Assembly (NCBI GenBank): GCA_037043015.1
Contig: CM073321.1
Location: 1,803,001-1,867,000 of the forward strand
Source: Bryum argenteum
Lineage: Eukaryota > Streptophyta > Bryopsida > Bryales > Bryaceae
DNA: 64,000 nucleotides
Direction of reading: 5' to 3'
The notes under the pieces are model-generated. The model was not told the origin of the DNA and made no database searches. It saw nothing but the letters and a program-made list of their open reading frames with translations. A program made the translations under genes and the position numbers. Below, one piece after another: positions 22,836 to 33,913 of this stretch; position 1 is the first letter of the stretch, and every line of letters starts with the position of its first letter.

Positions 22836-23211
22836 ATTATCATCCCCGTACAGGCAAACATTCTCACTAGACATCCTGAACTGCCTTCTACGTCCTTCTT
22901 CCTCCTCTTCTTCAGCTTCGTTTGTCCCGACACTCCGGGACACTGTCGAGGTTGAGTGTTCGCATCTTAATAGTCCGCTTAAATGGCGGTAGCACATCAT
23001 CGTCTATCAAAATATTGTAACCGTCAGGCTCCCGATCTTTGCCGCTAGAGCTTGTCCCATCCCGCTTCCGCAAAGCACTACGCTTCAGTGCTTTAGCATT
23101 ATTGAACTTCATACCACCCTTTCGCTTCTTTTTTTTCTGACCGATTTCCTTTCTTCTCTCAGTACTACTAGCGGTTTCGTCCATGCTGCTTGCATGGGGA
23201 TAACTTATCAC

Positions 23212-23731
23212 ACGATCTACCTTACAAGTCTAAGAGTTCTCACTGCAAATGAAGAGGTCGAACTACTGGATTTAACTCCATTATATTAGTTTCCATATGC
23301 GGCTAACAAACCCTAATCAGCCAGTGCTAAATCCCTAACATTCCGATCTGACCGTGTCTGACATTCCAAAGTAATCTAATTTTTGTACGCATCTATTATC
23401 CAACTATATCTCTGACAATAACTGCCGCTGTCACTTTACCTTCTACACCTACTTATTTTATCAAGGGATCTGATATTTTAAACCCAACTACTTGATGCGA
23501 TTATGTTAGTCCACCGAATTTAAGTATTATAAGTAATGTGTTTACAGATTATCATGCTCACGATTAAAAATATCGAGTATCTGTACATTTTATTATAAGA
23601 AATTATGTCTCATAAGATCTCAATACGTATGCAAACAACCTACACCATTGTTCCCTATTTAAACACTAGGATTTACACCTGAGTCTTTCTCCGCGCACTT
23701 GTTAGTGTTGTCTTCCTCGCTTGCGTCTATC
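23212..23731 (+). promoter_or_regulatory. Divergent intergenic region with TATA-like box
   Basis: About 520 bp separates two divergent genes. CTATTTAAACAC at 23,652-23,663 lies about 75 bp before the ATG at 23,732, a reasonable place for a plant TATA box of the Mutator-like gene. No other feature is seen. Confidence 0.4.
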
Positions 23732-26700
23732 ATGGCATCCTCCGCTCCCTTGCCTCCCGCTACAGACGTCATCGCCATTAGGTCTGAAGACTTAAGTCCT
23801 CCCATCTGCGTTCCTCCAGGGGTGGATGGAGTAGCAGAAGTGACTCTGTCTTGGCTAGCAGTTCGTTTCGGGTTTAATGAGTCCTCTCTCTGGTTAGAGA
23901 ATCATGTCTTAGATCCAAACACTAATCTTGTCGAGTACTCTATCTTTGTCAAACCAGTCGCCCTACAGAGTAACTGTAAAATGTATCAACTACGCCCCGG
24001 ACAGTATCGACTGTTCGGTTTGACAGAGTCCGTCATGAACGCCTCCACCGTCGTCCTTACTCCTCGTAGTTCTTCTACCATCTCCATAGTTGTTCTAGTT
24101 CTTGCTTGTGCCAAGGTCAAACCCAAACTCGAAGTCCGTATCGATATTTCTGATTCATCCGACCATGAAAGAAAGTCGTCAATCTAGTCATGTCGACTAC
24201 CATCGAATCTACCTCCCCCCTCGTCTGATTCTGAACACAGTCTCAGAACCACCCCCTCTTCTCTCTTGCGTCCAAAGTCGTCAAACCTAAAAACATTCTT
24301 TCCTCGCTCCGTAGACTAGGTAGCATGTCTCGCAACAAAACTATACTAAAAAAAATGATTTCTATTCTATTCGTACTCACAACGTCTCTTTCTTGCCTCC
24401 CACTTTCAATGGTGATTTCCTATATATTCTCCCTCCTGTTCTACCAACTACTGCTGTTTAAGTGGCCAAGTCTATGGAGGGGATGGACAAAAGATACGAC
24501 GGTCATGTGTGGACCAGGACAATGACAACTAACATCAGTAACAACCTCGGTTAGTCATTCCGCTACTCTAATTGTGTAGGTCATCTTAAATGCCATAATA
24601 ACAACTGCGGCTTCTTGCTACGACCTGACCGCAAAGCACAAGTGAATGAGCTGGAGTTCGAGGACTCTACCAAGGACCACTTCTCGGTCGGCCACGTGCC
24701 TCCTCCTTCTTCAGCACTGGTCTGTATGATCTGCAAAGAACCTCCCGTATGTGTTGCTCTATGCTTTTCTAAAATAGTTTACGTATTTGGAGAGGAGATT
24801 CAAGAGCGGGCGTGTGTGCATATCGGTACCCACAAACATCCTGTCAAGGTCAGAGACTACAGATGTGCACGTAAAATAATTGATGAGTTAATAGAGGAGC
24901 ACATAGAACGTAACCCTCAAGCTACCACGTCCAAAATAGTCACATGGAGGCAAGCAAGGACTTACTCGGAAACTTCTCCATGAAGAAGGTGACCCTGTAA
25001 CCTCCAAGCTCACTCTCCAGGAGCTAGAACCTATCTTTAGTCAGTGTAAGGAGCTGAACTCTCCAAGCGTCAGGAATCGTATTACCACTTTTAAGCACTT
25101 GCGCACATACGGTGTTCTTGATGGGATCACTAAGCTTCGAGGCCTCAGCAACTGGGCTTACATCCAACGTAACCAGTTCCCGTGCCAAAGAGATGAAAGT
25201 GACAAAGTGTTCATTTTCAAGATGTCTGAGGTCGGCCACGAAAGTGGTATTGACCCAGTTCCCCGTATGCAGCCCCAAGGCGACCTGTCCCATGCGTGGA
25301 TGATGATCGACCACGTCAAGCGTGTCAAGAACTGAACCACCATGGCGTGCTACGTTTATGACTCAAAAATCTGCCGCATTTTAACTATTGCATGCTGTGA
25401 TTTCCAGTCTGAAGACGAAAGAGCTCAAATTGTCTTCTAGAAGAACCTCAACCACGTCATGGACAGAAACGGAGTGGAAGCGCCGCAGTTTCAAGGGTTC
25501 ATGGCCGACAGTGTGCAAGCCAAATGGAACGTTGTGCGGATCATTTACCGCTCCGGAAATCCCAAAGTGCCCATGGAAGGCCGTGAGCAAGCTTGCTACT
25601 TCCATTGGACACAATCCCTAGAGAAACACACCAAACAATATATCGTGCACGAGCTGCATAATCAACATCGACATCTTTGTAAGCAATACAAAGATGCACG
25701 CACCATGGCTGAGGCGGAGACAAGATACTGGGCGATTCGAGCGTGGTGGGCGTCGGCGCAGGCCACCTCTGAAGTTGGATTAGGTCACCTCGAACACTGG
25801 CTTGCATTGTAGCACTTCTGATAGAGGCAGTGGGGTGGCTTCATGGAACTGGTGAGTCCGCAGTCACTGTAACAATTATGTACACGTTCTTTTATATATT
25901 ACAAATCCGTAAAAAATATTTACTCTTTTAATATAAAATATTCTAATTTTTACATCGTTTACGATAACAACTATTTAATTTATTTACAAAAAAAAACTAT
26001 TTTTAGAACAAAGTTGCAGCGCCGCAAGTTTAAACCGCTCTAGATATCGTGATCAACTTCTTTTGTTACTAAGTCAAATGTCTTTGCCCCTTGCAGGAAA
26101 ATAAATATTCTGCAGATGAGCTGGCGAGATGTCTTCATGTAACCTTGCGGAATCTATCCATAACAAATGGCTGCAAACGTCCGGCAACAAGGGTGTGGAC
26201 TTGTACGTTGCACTTGTTGATGACTATGTTCATGCTTTCCTCCAAGTAGTGGGTTACGACGACTTCAGCGGAGGTAGCAAGGGTCATAGTGGACCAACAT
26301 CCGAAGAACTATTACTTTGTGTTGCCCATAAAGCTCAACGAACCGCCAATCCATCTGGCCTCCGAGAGGCAGTTTCTGACTATCCAGGAGCAGAAAAAAT
26401 ATGTACTCGCCACGCCCACTTTGAGGGGAGCGAGGTGTTCGGATCCAAGAAACGTAAGGCTGATGTTCCAATTAAAGCTAATGATGAAACGCACAGACCT
26501 GAGACCGTGAGCTACTCACGTCCTCAAAATAGGAGAAGGGTTACCAGAGCTTGTGCTGAAAATCTGAGTACTATACATGAAGAGGATGAAGTTGAGGAGC
26601 CACCGACATTACCATCCACTTTTGCTAAACCTAGTATTCAACATGTGACCGCTGTTCATGAGACTAAGGTAGTCGAGAGGCTGTGACAAATTGCCCGTTT

Positions 26701-27414
26701 GATCGAGAATTTTGCCAAGGCTTGTTGGGGTATCAGGCAAAGGACTAAAAATAGATTTGACTCACGAAATATTCAGAAGGGGCAGGCGACCGCAGCTCCT
26801 ACTTATTCCGGAGTATGGCAGCACCCTCAAGAAGGTCCAAAAAAAACTGATCAGTTCTTTTTTTGTGCGGATGATATGCAGAAGTGTGTTATGGGTCATC
26901 GTCGCAAGTGGATTGAGCCATTCTCTCTAAGCCAGGAAAGACCACCTACTCCTTCAATTTGGCCTGTTAAGATAAAGACTAACGTTACACGTGAAGAAAT
27001 GGAGGCATTAGAGAATGCGGGATCTCGACTACCATAAAAACAACAGCTTCTTATGAACCGCACTTTCAATAATGCCGGCCCACCAAGAGACTTGTCGCAT
27101 ATTCCAGTCCCGGAGAAGCCGGACGTGTTCCCTAGGCTAAGAAGATCGAAGAAAATGAAACGCATTCCAGCTATGACTTCAAAGCACATGAAGAATATTG
27201 AGTCTGCCACCTCAATGCAGGCCACAATTCTGAAGGTGACCATGATCCCGCAGCCTGGTTTTGGGTGAATCGCAGACTTAGAGTCGGATTCGGATGCAAT
27301 TTATAGACTTTCAATTAGTAAATTCCCAGATTGCTTATACCCAGCATTCAAGAAAACAATTTAGGACGGAGGGATTCATATCGACCATGCAAGCACCTAT
27401 ACTGTAGCTCAAGT
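23732..27414 (+). pseudogene. Mutator-like transposase with SWIM zinc finger, broken
   Basis: Starting at MASSAPLPPATDVIAIRSED, a long protein can be followed through frame changes: a DNA-binding Cys-rich region (YSNCVGHLKCHNNNCGF, split near 24,560-24,620; then VCMICKEPPVCVALC), a catalytic core with FMADSVQAKWNVVRIIY and CYFHWTQSLEKH (the D...A and C.FH positions of Mutator-like DDE enzymes), NLAESIHNKWLQ, and finally a SWIM-like CKHLY at 27,388. A GT-AG intron fits 25,852-26,096, rejoining GGFMEL with ENKYSADELA. Related long SWIM proteins occur in non-seed land plants as far as I recall. Multiple stops and frameshifts make it a pseudogene; its end is cut by the LTR at 27,415. Confidence 0.7.
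25852..26096 (+). other. Intron in the Mutator-like transposase gene
   Basis: The donor GGTGAGTCC and acceptor CCCTTGCAGG bound a 245 bp AT-rich gap. The protein reads smoothly across it. Confidence 0.7.
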
Positions 27415-29571
27415 CCGAAACGGTTTACGCTGCGAGAATTGCTTCCTATAAGCTTTAGTTTAGATTATTCATATTCAAATTCCCTAATTGGGACATTTAA
27501 GCAAATTCTTCCGGTTCCCCGGAAATTTATGATCTTGGGTGGGGTTTGGCCTAATTGTCCCGACGTTGGTTTAGTTTATTCTAATTTGGTTAGATTGATT
27601 AATGTCAATATAATTTGGCATGTTTTTGGGTATTTTTTTAGGCTTTCACCATTATTCATATTTTAGCACATTTGTGGTGTGTGTATAACCTCGTTTTTTA
27701 TATAGACTTATCTTTCAAACATTTTGACTTTCTAAATTGCTTATCTTCTTTGCTATTTCTCTCCATTCAATTTATCATTTATTTATCTTTCTTGCAATTC
27801 TTTTTCGCGATGTATTTATTTTTCTTTGCATTACTAGGAACCAACATCGGACAGAGGGGTCCCACGAGGCCGATACCCGCAATGACGGGGGAAGGAGAAG
27901 CCCCGAAGGAAAGGGTCGTAGGAGGAGAGCCAAGGCCAGAATTCAGGGAGAGAGGTTTTTCTCCGTGTGACTGTTTTTTGACTAGGCAGGGAGAGCGCCG
28001 GAGCAGATCAGGAACGACGATCGGTATGACGCGAGCTAGAGGTGACATACGGCAGCATTTGGCAGCAAGCGCTCCGGCGGTTTGGCATCAACGAGGACAG
28101 CGATCGGAGGGCGACGAAAAAACACCAACAGTGAAGGCGGCCGGCAGAACCAGCAGCCTAGGCAGAGGTCGGAGGTCGCGACGAGATCCAGTACCGCAAG
28201 ACAACGACAACGGCGATATCCAGCTCCGCCAGCAACGGCAGTGACAGCGAAACCAGCAGGAGCAGGGTCGGGAAGGCGATCGGGAAAGCAACGCCAGCTC
28301 GACTAGCCACCTCGGCAGTTGGGCGGATCCAGCAGCTCCTATAGCAGTACCAATACGAGCAAGACGGCGATCGTGAAGGATCGGAGGAGCCGGCAGCGAC
28401 GAGACGGGAAGGGGAACCGGTGGAGTTTTTGAAGGCTAGCACCGGCGTTCACAGCACCGGCAGTCAAGGCCGACATTGGCTCCACGGCAGCTCAACACCG
28501 AAGGCAGTGACAAGGTCGGCCCGACGCAACAGCCACACGACAGTAACTAAGCGCGAGGACGACCAGCATCGCCGGCCGGTGGGGGTCGGAATTGGAGTGA
28601 CAACAGCAGCAAGGGTCCGGAGCGGAAGGCCGCAGCGACCGGCACTGCTTCCAGCGTCAACGGCACCCTGTCCCCTCCCGTGACAATACGGAGGGTGCAC
28701 AGGGTGACATAAGAGAGGGAGCTCCTCTCTTCTTCCTTTTGCTCTACTTATTTGCTGTTGTTTTTTGCTGATTAGCTTAGATTGAATGCTGTAGTAACTG
28801 TGTACCCTCATGTTAAAAATGGCAACATCCATTGCCTTAAAAAATGTTTGCTTTGATCAATTTTAGCATTGCTTTGCACTTGTGATTGGTGGTTGTTTCC
28901 TTATTTGAATGTTTGTATGGTTCTTGCTTGAATTGCTGTTTGAAGTGGTCGTGTGTTAGTGTTCACCGTGTGCAAGGGCAGTGCCGCCCATTTTTAGGGC
29001 TGAATTGGTGAAACTTAGGTTAAAAGTTGGGAAATTGGGATCAAGCGTGGAAGCGCTGTCCAAATCACTCTAAAAGTTCCTTATTTAAGTTGGAATGGTT
29101 GAATGCCTTAATAGATTGTGCACTAGAGTATGTGGGTTCATTGGTTTGCATTTGTGGAAGAAAGAGAGTTTTATAGTTGACTTGTCATCATTTGCACCCC
29201 ACGTGTGTGTGCTGACCCCCTTAGACTTGAAGATTTTGAGAATTTTGAAGATTTTGTGGTGGTTTTTTGCTCATTTGGCCTCCCTAATTAAGCCCTACGC
29301 CTTTAGTGGTCACTTGGAAGCTTTTTGAGCCTCCTAGGGTGGATTTTGGAACTGGGGTTAATGCTGAAATTTCTTGCTTGCATGAAGGTCGGAGTGCTTG
29401 CCTGAAGATTAGAGATCTTGCATGTTTACGACTTTTACTCAAACTTGTCTTGCATTGCATGTTTGTTTTTTAAAGTGGTGTCTATTGCTTGGAAGGCTAA
29501 TTAGCGTTGTACTCCATCCCCACGACACAACTTGTGGCTTAAAAACCGGGTCACCGGAATTTAGGCTGACA
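27415..29571 (+). repeat. Long LTR, plus-strand copy (2.16 kb)
   Basis: Bases 27,415-29,400 match the reverse complement of 41,783-43,779; 29,403-29,571 match 11,979-12,147. It ends in GGCTGACA followed by CTGCG, the target duplication also found at 43,780-43,784. Its first bases (TGTGAACCG) are lost or diverged here. A GC-rich core at about 27,900-28,700 sits in AT-rich flanks. Open frames in it are on both strands and not conserved, so I do not call genes. By the inversion model this is a hybrid of two LTR copies. Confidence 0.85.
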
Positions 29572-31943
29572 CTGCGTGCCTTGTCTTTTCACATAAAACA
29601 AAGGGGTAGAAGCATACTAGGGTGGATCACTTTTGGACAAGTACTTGTACTCAAGAAGTACCAGAAGTCAACGCCCAATTTTGATGGGTACTTTAGGTAC
29701 TAGAAATCTTAATTTGCGAATAAGCAAGGTTTAAAAGAAGCATTGCGTGTTAAAAATCATATTGAATTAAAGAGAATTAAGGGGACTACTAGACTTGGTT
29801 GTGGACCAATGATAATAATCACAATAATGACAACTTTCCCCATCGAAAGTTTTTATTATTGTACAAAGAGTACATGCTAAGTACTATATCTTGATTCCTA
29901 GAAGTAGCCTTTGGTGCCAAAAACAATTAGTTGGTACAAATGTCCCACGTGGATATTGTATGAATATTACGGAATGCACAAAAATCCACCTAAAAATTAT
30001 AATTTTTGACTAAATTACATCATGTCAAAATTTTTGCCCTTTGACCGTGAAAAGTTGTAAGGAAAGGATGATTTTTTGGAAAGTAATGATACAACATATG
30101 TTACCTTAGAAAGTGCTCTCTCTAACCCTATAATTATTTTTGTACTTTGCAACTCAAATCTTACCAAATTTGAGTACTTTGTAACATTTTTGACTGTTGT
30201 TACGTACTTTTCTGGAAAGCAAGAGTGCAAATTACAATATGTTCCTAATATTTTTGAAAATAATTGTCAAGTCATTTGCACACTCCATCACTCTTTTGAC
30301 CTAAATCCAAAAAAAAAATTAGTACTTCAAGATGTAGAGGGGTCCAAGAAAGGCCATCGAACAAGCATATTTATACGCTTTAGAGGGCGTAACGTACTTT
30401 TTGATTCACCCTAGTGTGCTTCCACCCAAATGCAAATGATGCAGTGATGAAGCTTCCAATTGCTGTCACTGGCATGATTGCGCACAGGCATAGCGATGTC
30501 TGCTATGCTCATTATGGGCTTGATATTTATTCAAGTGATTGCAGTCACATTGTTGGATCAATATTAAAGCTTTTACGAGTATTGAAGGAGTTTTGATTTC
30601 GTATTCAAAATCATTATTCGCAAATTCAGGGTCCTAGCCTTTATTTGAAGCTGTATTATCTAGAAAAGTAGGGTGTTTAAACACTCTTCTTCCAGAAAGT
30701 GAAGTTTCTCGGGTGGCAGAGCCTCTACCTCCGGTCCGCATGTGCAACTGGACAACGCAGCTTCTGACAACAAGAATAGATTTATGTTTTGCTTTTGGTC
30801 TCTTTTGGTACACATGGGTGTGTTCTGTAAGGTATATGTCAATTTCTTGTTAGTGGGACATACTCACGAAGATATTGGCCCTCTCCTTGGACGTTCCAAC
30901 ATGAATCTAAAAGTGAATGACTTTCTCACAATTCCTCATTTGATGAAGTCATTTATGGACGCAGAGTCTTTGTCGGTCATTCCTCATTTGATAGAAGAAA
31001 TTCCTGACATCAAAGGTTATATCAAAGACTAAATTGGTTCTAGAGATGAAATTCTAGTTGGTCATTTGGATGGTCAGCAATTCAAGTTTTACAAGCATGA
31101 CAATGGATGCCCTGTGATGCAGTATTAGGTGTTATGCTCGGGCAATGAGTCGTTATCTTCTACTAATAGAGGTATAAAATTGTGGAAGGAGGACCAAAAA
31201 ACAAAAAACCATTGTTACCTACAGATGGAACGAAACCTTTGGCGACCATTCCCATAAAGAACCGTGATGACATTGTAAAAGGCATTCGAGGGTTTATTAA
31301 GATGTAGGAGACTTCAAGTGCGGAGGACATATGTGGAGAATTTTGTCGGCAACATGAATGTGTTATTCGCTATTGGCAAGCTGTGAACCTTGCGTTGGTT
31401 GAGCCTATAGAAGTGTCTTCATTTTTGAAGAATGAGTGTTAGCCTTTAACTTGAGTACCTGCGACACGAGAATTCTTAAATACTAGCGAATTGCGAGAAG
31501 AATATGGGTGTGATCCGCATTTTATCGGGCGCTTGTGTAATAGACCAAGGGAGTCGTTTTGTGTTGGTCGAGACGTTTTTTCTAGATATTTTGTAGCTTT
31601 ACGTCTTGCAGATGGAGATGCTCGTCCTTTCTGGATTGCTAGGGCTTTGAGTGATTTTGATGTTGATCACAACAATCCAGGCTGTATGCAAATGCAATAC
31701 TTTCAACCGACGTCAAAAAAATTGTGTTGTTCAAGAAACACATGCTCGTTGGGATACCAAGAAGACATTCAAATGGAAAGTTGAAGACACTCACATTCCG
31801 GGATGGCTTCATGCTGATGCTATTTTTACATCATGGAAATCAAGTGCAAAACTTGGCTCTCGGCGTCCGATTATTTCATTATCGGAGCATCAAATCGACA
31901 TCATCAAACAGAGTATTTCGCGGTTTGATGATGTAGAGGAGTA
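29572..31943 (+). pseudogene. DUF7869-type transposase-like gene, C-terminal half
   Basis: After the target duplication CTGCG the coding sequence resumes (CLVFSHKTK), is interrupted by a MITE (29,604-30,427), and continues with VMKLPIAVTGMIAHRHSD and GLDIYSSD. The most typical segment is QLDNAASDNKNRFMFCFWSL followed by FLLVGHTHEDIGPLLGRS (about 30,745-30,905); QLDN..DNKNR and VGHTHEDID are hallmarks of a widespread family that I recall as DUF7869, with transposase-like spacing of acidic residues. Later blocks (31,491-31,942) include FVALRLADGDARPFWIARALSD and a C-terminal tail. Stops and frame changes are present. The N-terminal half is at 45,084-43,785 on the other strand. Confidence 0.7.
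29604..30427 (+). mobile_element. MITE-like TIR element inserted in the DUF7869-type gene (824 bp)
   Basis: The ends are inverted repeats, GGGTAGAAGCATACTAGGG on the left and the complement of GGGTGGAAGCACACTAGGG on the right, continuing as TGRATCA for at least 25 bp. The inside is non-coding and rich in GTACTT. The host protein reads on at both sides, which shows the insertion. No clear target duplication (AAG against AAA). Confidence 0.75.
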
Positions 31944-33913
31944 GCCTGACATTCCTAGTTTATCTTAGCATGCCAACTTGGTTTTAGCCGAGCTAAACGA
32001 CTTGAGTGCAATTTGAGCATTCAATTTATCCTGACTTGATCTTTTGTAAATTACATCATCTTAGAAATTCATGTAGAAGTCCTATCTCTTCTCTTTGGTA
32101 GCGGTTGATATTTGTAGTTAAGTATTGGTACAATTGTTGTGTTTTAAAGGCCTAACAATTCAAATGTTTGCAGTTTTTTGGCGTTTATTGTCAATTCCAA
32201 GATTAATTGGGTTTATCATTATATTGTGCTCTTATTGCAAATTGCTGTTGGAATGCTTTTTGCAATTGGTACTTACAACATCTTTTGTGTGCACTTTAGC
32301 TCTACAACACGCGTGTTTTGCTAGATTCACATGTTGGAATTTAGGTCGATTGAGTTTTTGAGAATTCGAATTTTCCCATTATAACGAAGTACGTGTTAGT
32401 GGGAATTGTTTACCCGGATCGCTTGATCTATAAAGAGAGAATGCTTCAGATTTACCCTCTCCAGAAATCGTTGCTACTACAATAATACCACATTTAGACC
32501 ATCCTTCTAACATCACAGCAATTACTACTACAAGTAAGACCATTCACCTCAATGTTGTTGTATCCTTGTACACAGGTTTGCGATCGTAGATTTGTAGATG
32601 TTTTAAGGCAAGGAACCTGTGAGTGCGTGGAGTTTCATGGCTGGAGCCGGCATAGGCAGAAAGATCTCATGCAAACATGAAGCGAGTTCTACAAGTTCAT
32701 TTGTTACCGGCTCGGCCTAAAGGAGTTTTGTGGCGTGGCAAGAGCAAGCATGTACCGGCACCTACAACAACATTTGGCGCGGCCTGGGTTGTCTGGGAGC
32801 GGCAAGCAAATGCATGTCCCGACCAGTCATGGCGCGTAGCGCGCTAACATCTACATCAACCTGCTACATTTGGCACGTGATACGTAGAGGCAGTCGAGTC
32901 CGGCGTGATGATTGCACACCCCGGCGCACTCGGCATGAGAAAGATCTCACCATCACCTCCTTTTTGCAAAATTGTGACCCACACGATAAGAGTCGTGATC
33001 GGCGCATCGTTCAGTGCCGACGTAAAATGCCCGAAACAATTCAAACAATCACTGGTACTCTGGCGCCACGCAATGGGAGTCTTGATCGGAGCGGTGGAGG
33101 CAAATGCCGACTTTGGGGTCACGCGGTGGCACTGAAAGTGTGCCGGGGCCATGCGGTGGAAGAAGTGAACAGCGCGGTGGAGGCAAATGCTGGCGCACAA
33201 TTCTGTGCCGGGAGTTGCTTGTTGGAATTGTTTCTAGCACACTTGAGGAACACGTGGTGGGTGTTGTGAGGCCAAGCGGTAGGAGTTGTGACCGTTGCGA
33301 TGGTTGCAAATGCTGACTTACGATTCACTGTCAGGGGTGACAAAGCCCGACCCATTACCAGGAAACTTTGAGGCCACACAGTGGACGTAGTGACAAGCAC
33401 GGTGGAGGCAAATGCCGACGCGGTGGAGGAAAATGCCGACACAATGGAGGAAAATTCTGGCTCCCAATTCAATGCTAGCGGTTGCATGCGGCAATAAAGG
33501 CGTATGCTAAAAACTTCTCCAATAGCCTAACTAGCTGGGAGTTGTGCGTGATAAAGGCGTATCCCGACACACAATTTGTACCAGCGTGGCATGCCCTAAA
33601 CTGCACCAACCGCTGTTGCTGGCAATGTGTGCGATAGGGCCACACCGTGAGAGCCGTCACCTGTGCGGTGTCATGGTAGCTTGTGCGTCCAAAATCTGGA
33701 ATGGCAATCGCATCACGATTTGATCGTGCAAGCAATTCATACCCAGATAGCAACACTATAGGAGTCGCAATCAGCGTGGCATGCCAAAGTCATTCTTCAT
33801 TTGCCCTTGTTGGTGATCCAATACGTTTTCATCATAAATATTCGCATAACTCTCACGGGTGAGATTTTTTCATTGCAAAGCATGTACTAATTTACTACTC
33901 AATTGTTTTGTAG
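31944..33913 (+). other. Region without a supported gene
   Basis: 31.95-32.7 kb is AT-rich flank of the DUF7869-type gene. 32.7-33.8 kb is GC-richer and holds degenerate repeats (separate entry). Open frames on both strands here follow the repeat and are not convincing. Confidence 0.5.
33075..33475 (+). repeat. Degenerate tandem repeats with GGTGGAGGCAAATGC core
   Basis: GCGGTGGAGGCAAATGCCGAC or a variant recurs at least five times at uneven spacing (33,090; 33,178; 33,401; 33,419; 33,434 approximately). It gives apparent ORFs on both strands. Function unknown. Confidence 0.55.

Larger units (their letters stand above)
18148..23211 (-). pseudogene. Intron-containing gene with ParB-like and DNA methyltransferase-like regions (copy i)
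   Basis: Minus-strand coding blocks are separated by AT-rich gaps that look like short GT-AG introns (a clear one is 18,432-18,512). In order: a Lys/Arg-rich N-terminus (23,211-22,912), a weak block at 22,380-22,195, a ParB/sulfiredoxin-like block at 21,706-21,359, a helical middle region (21.3-20.2 kb), an acidic linker (20.1-19.6 kb), and a C-terminus with beta-class DNA methyltransferase features (19.4-18.2 kb). ParB-like domains fused to N6/N4 DNA methyltransferases are known in phages and bacteria; a plant version with introns is inferred to be an old transfer. Key residues differ from active enzymes and at least one stop lies between blocks, so it may be a relic or a diverged family. 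Exon joins were judged by eye and are uncertain. Confidence 0.5.

Noticed and set aside
27672..28244. 190-residue ORF inside the LTR
   Set aside because: It lies in a repeat whose other copy has different ORF ends and indels, and shows biased composition rather than a fold.
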